Part shown: one piece after another, positions 54,102 to 61,078 of the stretch
Layout: every line of letters begins with the position of its first letter
Numbering within the stretch: the first letter of the stretch is position 1
Notes under the pieces: model-generated
Databases searched by the model: none
What the model was told of the DNA's origin: nothing
Seen by the model: the letters and a program-made list of their open reading frames with translations, nothing else
Translations under genes and position numbers: made by a program
Origin: Akkermansia muciniphila
GTDB lineage: Bacteria; Verrucomicrobiota; Verrucomicrobiia; Limisphaerales; BJHT01
Reading direction: 5' to 3'
Length of the DNA stretch: 64,000 nucleotides
Assembly: GCA_945861535.1 (NCBI GenBank)
Contig: CAMAUZ010000041.1
Coordinates: 1 to 64,000 of the forward strand

Positions 54102-55172
54102 TCAGATGCGTACTTTGAACTGCTCGCCGGACTTGAGGGACAGGGCGAAGGCTTCCATCAGCACGGGGATCTTTTGAAGGTCTTTCAAACTCACCAGTTC
54201 GACGGGCGAGTGCATGTAGCGGTTGGGCAGACTGATGAGGCCGCTGGGGATGCCGCCACGCGTCCAGAAAATCGCGTCGGTGTCCGTGCCGCTGGTGGCG
54301 GACATGGCCTCGTGTTGCAGGTCGATTTTGCGGGCCTTCGCCACTTGTTCGATGCGCGCCATGATCTCGGGATGATTGCAGCCGCCGTGGGTGATCGCCG
54401 GGCCGTCGCCGATCCTGATGTCGCCGTGTTGCTGCTGGTTCACCGTCGGGTAATCGGTCGCGTGGGTGACGTCCACGACGAGGCAGGCGTCGGGCTTGAG
54501 CGAGTAGGCGATCTGCCGCGCGCCGAAGAGGCCGACTTCTTCCATGATGTTCGAGACGGCGCAGACCTCGGCCTTGAGCTTGCCCTTTTGCGAGTGCAAC
54601 AGGCGCAGGGCTTCGGCGACGGACCAGGTGCCGGCGCGGTTGTCAAACGCACGCGCCACGGCGAGGTCGCCGCGGAGAATTTCAAATTCATCGACCAGCG
54701 TGATCGGGTCGCCGATCTGCACGAGCTGGCGGGTTTCCTTTTTGCTGCGGGTGCCGATGTCGATGAACAGCTCGTGAATTTCAGGAGCTTTCTTTTCCTT
54801 GTCCCCTTTCATCAGGTGCGGCGCGACGTTGCCGACGACGCCGCGGACGGGGCCGTGCTTGGTGTGAATGGTCACGCGCTGGGCCTTGGTGATCGCGGGG
54901 TCCACGCCGCCAAGTTTGCGCACGTAGATGAAGCCGTCGCGGTGGATGAAGTTGACGGCCATGCCGATTTCGTCGGCGTGCCCGGCGAGCATGAGGCGCG
55001 GTGAACCGCCCTTGTTCAGCACGGCAACGCAGTTGCCGTACGCGTCGCTGAAGGTCTCATCGGCAAACTCGGCGACATAGTCGAGCCACACGCGCTGGCC
55101 GCGGGCTTCGTGCCCGACGGGGCTGGGGGTGTTGACCAGTTGTTTGAGGAATTCGAGGGATTCTTTGCGCAT
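54102..55172 (-). CDS. M42 family metallopeptidase
   Basis: 356 residues, typical length. Metal ligands and active-site residues visible: AGHADEIGM (H65, D67), ARAFDNRAG (D177), SNIMEEVGLFG (E211, E212), VDVTHATD (D234), and a C-terminal RYMHSPVELV His. It removes N-terminal amino acids from peptides (glutamyl/leucyl aminopeptidase group) as a dodecamer in the cytoplasm. ATG 55172 chosen (MRKESLEFLKQ); the frame upstream is repeat. Stands alone on the minus strand. Confidence 0.9.
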   Translation of the reverse strand: MRKESLEFLKQLVNTPSPVGHEARGQRVWLDYVAEFADETFSDAYGNCVAVLNKGGSPRLMLAGHADEIGMAVNFIHRDGFIYVRKLGGVDPAITKAQRVTIHTKHGPVRGVVGNVAPHLMKGDKEKKAPEIHELFIDIGTRSKKETRQLVQIGDPITLVDEFEILRGDLAVARAFDNRAGTWSVAEALRLLHSQKGKLKAEVCAVSNIMEEVGLFGARQIAYSLKPDACLVVDVTHATDYPTVNQQQHGDIRIGDGPAITHGGCNHPEIMARIEQVAKARKIDLQHEAMSATSGTDTDAIFWTRGGIPSGLISLPNRYMHSPVELVSLKDLQKIPVLMEAFALSLKSGEQFKVRI

Positions 55173-55459
55173 GGCCGAGAGTAGGCGGAGGCGGTGGGGG
55201 AAATCAAACTCTTGACCGCCACAATTCAATCGGTCCGCCGATTTCGAGATCGGGCGAAGCCCGACGACCCGGGTAGCGCACGCCGCTGGCGTGTCGTTTT
55301 CGGCGGCCCGCCGAAAACATCGTGCCACTAACTTTTCCCCGCTGAAGAGAAGGCAGCCTTGGGAACGACGGTTTGGGCGGGCCGCCCAAACTTGCACGCG
55401 GGCCGCGTGCGCTCCCCTGCCGGGCGCTGGCGCGCCGCGGGCAGGAGCGCGCGGGAGGC

Positions 55460-56695
55460 TCAGGGCCGCAGAAACTTCTCGGCGGCGTAATCGGCGTAGC
55501 GCAGACCGAGCGGCGTGAGCTGGAAGCGCTCGTCGGAGCGGGCGGCGAAACCGCAGGCGGCTAGTTCGTCCATTTCCGCGCGCCATTCGGTGCGCAGGTC
55601 GAATCCGGTGACGGTCTGAAACTGGCGGAAGGGCCAGCCGTGGTTCATGCGCAGGCCAAACGCGGCGGTCTCGCCGGCGCGGCCGAGGGGCGGGAGTTTT
55701 TCGCGGCTCTCGATGGCGCGGCGGCCGGCTTCAAGTTGCTCGCAGTAAAGCTGGGTGTTGGCCCAGTTCTTGGTGCGTTCGCCGGCGACATAGCCGGTGG
55801 CGCTGGGGCCGACGCCGTGGAATTCACCGCCGCGCCAGTAATTCACGTTGTGCTGGCAGGCGAAGGCGGGAACGTCCGCGGGGAGGCTGCCCGCGGCGGG
55901 CGCGACACACGGCGCGGACGGGGCGTCGTTCGCGGGCGCAGCGCTGCTGCCGGCGCGGGTTTCGCGGGCGAAATTGGCGACTTCGTATTGGCGGAATCCG
56001 GCGTCAGCGGAGCGCTGGAGAAGTTCCTCAAACATCGCCGCCGCGAGGTCTTCATCGACCGAGAATTCGCCCGCCTGCATCTGGTGAAACAGCGGCGTGT
56101 CCTCCTCGTAGATGACCTCGTAGGAGGAGAGATGCTCGCTGCCGAGCGCGAGGGCTTCGGCGAGCGTGGCGCGCCAGACGGCGAGCGTCTGGCCGGGGAT
56201 GGCGAACATGAGATCGACGTTGATGTTGTCAAAGCCGGCGGCGCGCAGGGTGTCGAAGGATTTGAAAACCATCGCGCGGCTGTGAACCCGGCCGAGCCGG
56301 TCGAGCAATTTTTCATCCAACGACTGCACGCCCATGGAGATGCGGTTGACGCCGAAGTCGCGGAGCAGGCGGGCCTTGTCGAGCGAGACGGTGGCGGGAT
56401 TGCACTCGACGGTCCATTCGGCGGCCCCGAGAAGTTTCGCACGCTCCATGGCGCGCAGGATGGTCTCCCACTGGCGAAGCGTGAGGAGCGAGGGCGTGCC
56501 GCCGCCGAAGAAAATGGTGCGGGGGGCAGCGGCGGGGGCGATGAGTTCCAGTTCGCGAACCAGCGCGGCGACGTAGCGATTGATCAGCTCGCCGCTCGCG
56601 GCTTCGGAGTAAAAAGCGCAGTACTCGCACTTCTGCGCGCAGAAGGGGACGTGGACGTAGAGACTGGTGACGGGCCGGGACGACAGAGCGGTCAT
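55460..56695 (-). CDS. hemW: Radical SAM heme chaperone HemW
   Basis: 411 residues. Radical-SAM Cys C19, C23, C26 in FCAQKCEYCAF; FFGGGTPSLLT; MGVQSLDEKLLDRLGRVH; SSYEVIYEEDTPLF; and NYWRGGEFHGVGPSATGY, all characteristic of HemW (formerly annotated as HemN-like). It binds heme and helps load it onto target proteins. An Ala-rich insert (about 235-270) lies between core and the C-terminal domain. Confidence 0.9.
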   Translation of the reverse strand: MTALSSRPVTSLYVHVPFCAQKCEYCAFYSEAASGELINRYVAALVRELELIAPAAAPRTIFFGGGTPSLLTLRQWETILRAMERAKLLGAAEWTVECNPATVSLDKARLLRDFGVNRISMGVQSLDEKLLDRLGRVHSRAMVFKSFDTLRAAGFDNINVDLMFAIPGQTLAVWRATLAEALALGSEHLSSYEVIYEEDTPLFHQMQAGEFSVDEDLAAAMFEELLQRSADAGFRQYEVANFARETRAGSSAAPANDAPSAPCVAPAAGSLPADVPAFACQHNVNYWRGGEFHGVGPSATGYVAGERTKNWANTQLYCEQLEAGRRAIESREKLPPLGRAGETAAFGLRMNHGWPFRQFQTVTGFDLRTEWRAEMDELAACGFAARSDERFQLTPLGLRYADYAAEKFLRP

Positions 56696-56787
56696 GAAGT
56701 CAGGATGACCGGCTCAAACCTCCAAGGGAAGACTGCGGAACAAATAACCGGTGCGCACCCATGCCCGCGCACCAGTTCCGGACGAAG

Positions 56788-56997
56788 TTACGGCTGGGCG
56801 GCGCGCTGAACGTTTTGGGCCTTCATCCCCTTGTCGCTCTGGATCAAGTCGTAACTCACGATCTCGCCCTCCGTCAGGGTCTTGAAGCCCTCGGCCGCGA
56901 TCAAGGTGTGGTGAACGAACACATCCTTGCCGCCTTCACCCTCGATGAAACCAAAACCCTTTTTGTTGTCGAACCACTTGACCTTGCCGCTCGCCAT
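56788..56997 (-). CDS. Cold-shock protein
   Basis: 69 residues, the CspA-type OB fold: [18 protein letters not shown] (RNP1 KGFGFI), DVFVHHTLI (RNP2), and [20 protein letters not shown]. Binds single-stranded RNA or DNA in the cytoplasm. Its long upstream gap (56998-57173) may hold a structured 5' leader, but I see no defined element. Confidence 0.95.
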   Translation of the reverse strand: MASGKVKWFDNKKGFGFIEGEGGKDVFVHHTLIAAEGFKTLTEGEIVSYDLIQSDKGMKAQNVQRAAQP

Positions 56998-57173
56998 AAC
57001 TGTTTGTTTTCTCTCTGGGTTCAGAGGCCATACATCTCACCCCGACCCAATCGTTGACCGAGTTTCTGCGACCGCCGGAAGGCAGCCTGAGTTGGGCGCA
57101 TCCTAGAAGTTGAATTTTGGCACCGTCAACCTAAAAGCCGCGCTGGGTGGATTTCCGCCAGCCGAATCCCGAC

Positions 57174-57683
57174 TCACTCCCGCGCCGACGCCGATGGCCC
57201 CGCCTGTCCGAGCCGCCCGAGCAGATTGGTCGTCGATTTGCCGGCGACAAATGCCAGGAAATGAATCTCCCCCCCGCACCCCTCCACGATGCGGCGCTCC
57301 TCCTGGTTCATCTTCTCGTGCGTATAGTCCGCCCCCTTCACATAAATGTCCGGCTCGACCAACCGCAGAAACGCCGCCGCCGAAGTCTCGGGAAAAATCG
57401 CCACGGCGCTCACCGATTCCAGCGCCGCCAGCACCAGCGCCCGGTCCTGCTCGGCGTTGACCGGACGGCTCTCCCCCTTCAGCCGTCGCACCGACGCGTC
57501 GCTGTTCAAACCCACCACCAACGCGTCGCCCAGATTCCGCGCCGCTTCGAGATAAGTGACATGCCCTGCGTGCAACAAATCGAAGCAGCCATTGGTCACC
57601 ACCACCCGGCGACCGTCCCGCCGCGCCTGCTCGCGCCAAGCCCGGAGGTCCGCCAGCGCGACGATTTTTTCACGGAAATTCAT
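57174..57683 (-). CDS. rfaE2: D-glycero-beta-D-manno-heptose 1-phosphate adenylyltransferase
   Basis: 169 residues. Nucleotidyltransferase with VVVTNGCFDLLHAGHVTYLE (HxGH, H38 and H41), NSDASVRRLKG, and KGADYTHEKMNQEE for the sugar-phosphate side. It makes ADP-heptose for the inner core of lipopolysaccharide, supporting a diderm envelope. Here the kinase half (HldE1) is not fused; it must be elsewhere. ATG 57683 gives the usual N terminus. Confidence 0.92.
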   Translation of the reverse strand: MNFREKIVALADLRAWREQARRDGRRVVVTNGCFDLLHAGHVTYLEAARNLGDALVVGLNSDASVRRLKGESRPVNAEQDRALVLAALESVSAVAIFPETSAAAFLRLVEPDIYVKGADYTHEKMNQEERRIVEGCGGEIHFLAFVAGKSTTNLLGRLGQAGPSASARE

Positions 57684-58014
57684 CCCGCAATCCTGTTGGC
57701 CGGCACCCGCGCTGGCAACGCGCAAAACAACATCCAGCAAAAACCCGACGCCCCCCGGAGTCTTTTTGACGGGCTGAGGTCGGATCATTCGCCCCGGCTC
57801 CGGAGCACGCTCGGGACACCGCCAACCACCAACCGACACCGCGGGTCCAGCGGGCTGGACGGAACCACTCCGCGGTCGCCGCTCAGGGCGAGCGGGCTGC
57901 GAGAAGCCAAGAGCCGCTTGGCTACTGAGCGCCGTTCTCCGATCCGGCGCGTTTTCGGGTTTTCGCGAAACGCGCCGAACTGGGGTGCGGCGCTCCGCAG
58001 CGGGCGCGGGGTGC
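57684..58014. other. Gap with hairpin, no gene
   Basis: About 330 bases. The hairpin GGCGCGTTTTCG...CGCGAAACGCGCC is at 57946-57976. No gene and no match to the other repeat families recognised. Confidence 0.55.
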
Positions 58015-59217
58015 TCAGGCGTCGAACTGCCAGACGTGGACGAAGCCAGCCATGTCGGCGGTGGCGAGGCGGGTGCCGTCGGGGGAGATGGAGAGAGCGT
58101 GGATCCAGTCCTTGAACTGGCCGCCGCGGGGTTTGCCGAGTTCTTTCACGAGTTTGCCGTCGGCCAGGTTCCACAGGCGCACGACGGTGTCGCGCCCGGA
58201 GGTGGCGAGGTGTTTGCCGTCGGGATGGAAGCAGAGGTCGGTGAGGCCGTTGAGGTGGCCGGGGGTGAGTTCGCGCTGCTTTTTTCCGGTGGCGGGATCG
58301 AGGAGAAAAATCTTGCCGCCGGTGCCGTCGGCCTCGCCGCCGCGGCCGAGCGCGAGGGTTTTGCCGTCGGCGGAATAGGCGGCAGCGGCGATCTGCAGGT
58401 CTTTGAATTCCTTGCTCAGGTCGTGCTGCACGGTGCCGGTGGTGGCGTTCCACAGTTTCACGGCATTATGGCGGCCGGAGTCGAACACGAGCGGGTAACG
58501 CTCGGACACGCAGGCTTGCTGGAGATCCGGGGAGAGCGCGACGGCGTAGGCCCAGCCTTTGACCTGCCAGCGTTTCTTTTCCGTGCCGGTGGCGCGGTCG
58601 TAGAGGATGACATTGCCCGCGTCGTCGCCGGTGATGAGCGTGGATTGGTCCTGGCTGAGCGAGAGGCCGACGATCCATTCGTGGCCCTGGATGGTGCGGG
58701 CGGATGGCTGGGTTTTGACGGTGACTTCGAGGGGCGGCGGGGATTTGCGGCCGGAGCTTTTGTTGCGCGCGATGTCTTCGATGGTGCGGGCGTTGAGGAT
58801 GAGTTTGGCGGGCTCGCCGGGCGCGGCGGCGAGGTCCCAGTAGCGGAGGGTGTGGTCGTTGCTGGCGGAGAGGAGCCAGCGGTTCTCGACGGCAAGGAGG
58901 CGGTTGATGACGTTGCTGTGGCCGACGCATTGACGCACGGGCGGGAGCGCGGCGTGGAGGGGTTTCTCGGATTTGTCCGCACTGCTGGCGTTGCTGGCGG
59001 GTTTGTTTTTTTCGGGGGGCGGCTCGGGGGTTTTGTCGGGCGGCGCGGACAAATCCCAGATGAGGATTTCGCCACGGTTGTTGCCGGCGGCGAGGTGTTT
59101 CGGGCCGACGAAACTCACGGCGGAAACCCAGTCGGCATCCCACGGGAGGGAGTAAAGGAGGGTGGCTTTGTCGAAGTTCATGGGGTCAGGCGAGGTGCGT
59201 TTTGCGGCGTCGGGCAT
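58015..59217 (-). CDS. WD40-repeat beta-propeller protein
   Basis: About 400 residues from ATG 59217 (MPDAAKRT) or ATG 59181 (MNFDKATLL). Seven or so WD40 repeats, e.g. SFVGPKHLAAGNNRGEILIW, LSASNDHTLRYWDL, HPDGKHLATSGRDTVVRLW, ISPDGTRLATADMAGFVHVW. No signal peptide with these starts, so it may be cytoplasmic or part of a larger exported system. Downstream of DUF1501 on the same strand; in this group WD40, DUF1501 and PSCyt genes often share operons. The frame upstream of 59217 is repeat (family I). Confidence 0.8.
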   Translation of the reverse strand: MPDAAKRTSPDPMNFDKATLLYSLPWDADWVSAVSFVGPKHLAAGNNRGEILIWDLSAPPDKTPEPPPEKNKPASNASSADKSEKPLHAALPPVRQCVGHSNVINRLLAVENRWLLSASNDHTLRYWDLAAAPGEPAKLILNARTIEDIARNKSSGRKSPPPLEVTVKTQPSARTIQGHEWIVGLSLSQDQSTLITGDDAGNVILYDRATGTEKKRWQVKGWAYAVALSPDLQQACVSERYPLVFDSGRHNAVKLWNATTGTVQHDLSKEFKDLQIAAAAYSADGKTLALGRGGEADGTGGKIFLLDPATGKKQRELTPGHLNGLTDLCFHPDGKHLATSGRDTVVRLWNLADGKLVKELGKPRGGQFKDWIHALSISPDGTRLATADMAGFVHVWQFDA

Positions 59218-59241
59218 GGTGAGAGCGAGAACGGGAACCGC

Positions 59242-59328
59242 GGTGGGTAGGGCGCGCCTGTCCTCAGCGCGCCGGTTGCGTGTCCGCACGTCGGGCGGCG
59301 CGCTGAGGACAGACGCGCCCCACCCACC
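59242..59328. repeat. Family I inverted repeat (GGCGCGC...CTCAGCGCGCCG)
   Basis: TAGGGCGCGCCTGTCCTCAG plus CGCGCCG at the left pairs with CGGCGCGCTGAGGACAGACG at the right. It lies between DUF1501 and WD40 genes. Single arms recur at about 38921-38953 and 41388-41415. Confidence 0.85.
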
Positions 59329-59359
59329 GCTGGCGGATCCTCACGCTCGTATGTCGCGA

Positions 59360-60631
59360 TCACGACAGCAGCGCCTTGATGGGCTTGGAGCCTTCGGGTG
59401 TGGCCCAGACGGGGCGCGTGCCGACGTAGTGTTTCTCGCGCGGGTTCACGCCGAGCGCGGTGTAAATGGTGGCGAAGAGGTCGCCCTCGCTGACGGGGTT
59501 CTCGGCGACCTCGCGACCGTCGGCGTCGGTGGAGCCATAGACCACGCCACCTTTTATTCCGCCGCCGGCGAGGACGATGGTCCAGCCGCGGATGAAATGG
59601 TCGCGGCCCGCGCGGTTGTTGATCGTAGGCGTGCGGCCGACTTCGCCCATCCACACGACGAGCGTGTCCTGCAACTGGCCGGTGCGCTCGAGGTCGATGA
59701 GGAGGCCGGACCACGCGGGATCGAGCACCTGCATGTTCGCCTTGTGACACACGAAATTGTCCGCGTGGCTGTCGTAGTTGTCCTGACCGACCTCGACAAA
59801 GGGCACGCCGGCCGCGACAAGTTTGCGCGCGAGGAAACAGCCGCGGCCGAAATCGGTCGCGCCGTAGAGGGCCTCGTGCGCGGGCCAGTCTTTGCTGGTG
59901 TCGAAGAGGGACTTGGCGCGCAGGAGCCGCCAGGCGCGTTCCTTGGCGACGCGATGACTTTCGTAGGCGTCGGCGCCGTTGGCTTTTTTGTGTTCGGCTT
60001 CGATGGCGCGGAGGAGGTCGTTGCGGCGCTCTTCATTCGCCGCGGGCAGATACGGACTGGTGAAGTAAGGGAGCTTGCCGTTGCGATCGATGCTGAAGGG
60101 TTCGTAGCGCGGGCCGAGATAGCCGGAGCCGGCGTTGCCCGTCGGTCCCATGCGCACGAAGCTCGGCAGGTCGGCGTCGGCCTGACCGAGATACTTGGCG
60201 ATCATCGCGCCGAGTTCCGGGTGGGGCGTGCGCTCGGACTGCTTGTAGCAGGTGTGCATGTGATAGATGCCGTCGGGATGATCGGGCGACTGCGTCCTCA
60301 TGCTGCGGATGATGCCGAGCTTGCCGACCTGCTGCGCCATCTTCGGCAGATACTCGCAGATGCGGTAGCCGGGCAGGGCGGTCTTGATTTCGCGGAAGGG
60401 GCCGGCGGTCGAGCGGCCGGGCTTCATGTCGAAGGTGTCGATCTGGCTCGCGCCGCCATTCATCCAGAGCAGGATGCAACGCTTGCCGCGTTTCTGCGCC
60501 TCGGCGGCGATGGTTTGGGAGTTGAAGAGTCCGCCCCAATTGGCGACCGCGACGCCGGCGGTGGTGGCAAGCGCGCCCTTCAGCAGGGCACGGCGGGAGA
60601 GGTGTTCGTGTCCGGGACAATGGCCGTTCAT
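59360..60631 (-). CDS. DUF1501 family exported protein (second copy)
   Basis: 423 residues. N terminus HLSRRALLKGALATTAGVAV is a Tat signal. Family marks: CILLWMNGGASQIDTFDMKP, SMRTQSPDHPDGIYHMHTCY, PFVEVGQDNYDSHADNF, and LVVWMGEVGRTPTINNRAGRDHF. I chose ATG 60631 (MNGHCPGH). It differs clearly from the copy at 3436-4905. Between LTD-CotH and WD40 genes on the same strand. Function unknown. Confidence 0.88.
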   Translation of the reverse strand: MNGHCPGHEHLSRRALLKGALATTAGVAVANWGGLFNSQTIAAEAQKRGKRCILLWMNGGASQIDTFDMKPGRSTAGPFREIKTALPGYRICEYLPKMAQQVGKLGIIRSMRTQSPDHPDGIYHMHTCYKQSERTPHPELGAMIAKYLGQADADLPSFVRMGPTGNAGSGYLGPRYEPFSIDRNGKLPYFTSPYLPAANEERRNDLLRAIEAEHKKANGADAYESHRVAKERAWRLLRAKSLFDTSKDWPAHEALYGATDFGRGCFLARKLVAAGVPFVEVGQDNYDSHADNFVCHKANMQVLDPAWSGLLIDLERTGQLQDTLVVWMGEVGRTPTINNRAGRDHFIRGWTIVLAGGGIKGGVVYGSTDADGREVAENPVSEGDLFATIYTALGVNPREKHYVGTRPVWATPEGSKPIKALLS

Positions 60632-60683
60632 ACGGGTAAGGCAGACTGGTTTTTGGGGGGCGTGTTCAATGGTAGAAGCGGGG

Positions 60684-60711
60684 GATTCGTGATTCGTGAT
60701 TCGTGATTCGG
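60684..60711. repeat. Tandem GATTCGT x4
   Basis: Four 7-base units, the last GATTCGG, in the leader of the DUF1501 gene 52 bases before its ATG. A length-variable tandem could alter expression by slippage, but no data here show that. Confidence 0.8.
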
Positions 60712-61018
60712 GCAATCCTGGCGGTTGGGGAACGGCGTGGAAAAAGACCAGGCGCTGGATTTTCTCGCCGCTGGCAGCGTTGCCCGTCAGTCATGGATCG
60801 CCGGTGTCTCGGCGTGCTGCGGTTGCCACACCGCGCCCAGCCGCGCTGGAACGTCTCCTTCTCTGCGGCTCTCCGATCTCTGCAGGGTTCTGCTTCGCCC
60901 TCGTTCTCGCCAAACGTCCGGTGGCGGGAGCAACCTGAAACAGAACACCGCGGAGATCGGAGGGACGCCGAGCGGGGAAGGCGGGGGCGCTCGTTTCCAC
61001 AACCGCTCGGAGGGACAC

Positions 61019-61063
61019 GGGGCGAGACGCCCCGTGAACTCGCAGGCGGGACGCCTGCGGTAC
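61019..61063. repeat. Family D element, right half
   Basis: GGGGCGAGACGCCCCGTGAA followed by the end CGCCTGCGGTAC; matches the right half of 7861-7964. Confidence 0.75.
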
Positions 61064-61078
61064 GAGGCAGCGGGCGTC

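Larger units (their letters stand above)
60632..61078. other. Gap with short repeats and a family D half
   Basis: About 445 bases. Holds a four-unit GATTCGT tandem (60684-60711), an inverted pair CTCCGATCTCTGCAGGGTTC (60871) / CAGAACACCGCGGAGATCGG (60941), and a right-half family D copy (61019-61063). No gene. Confidence 0.65.

Noticed and set aside
57103-57639. Minus-strand open frame of 178 codons overlapping rfaE2
   Set aside because: It is the out-of-frame shadow of rfaE2, Gly/Arg-rich and without motifs.
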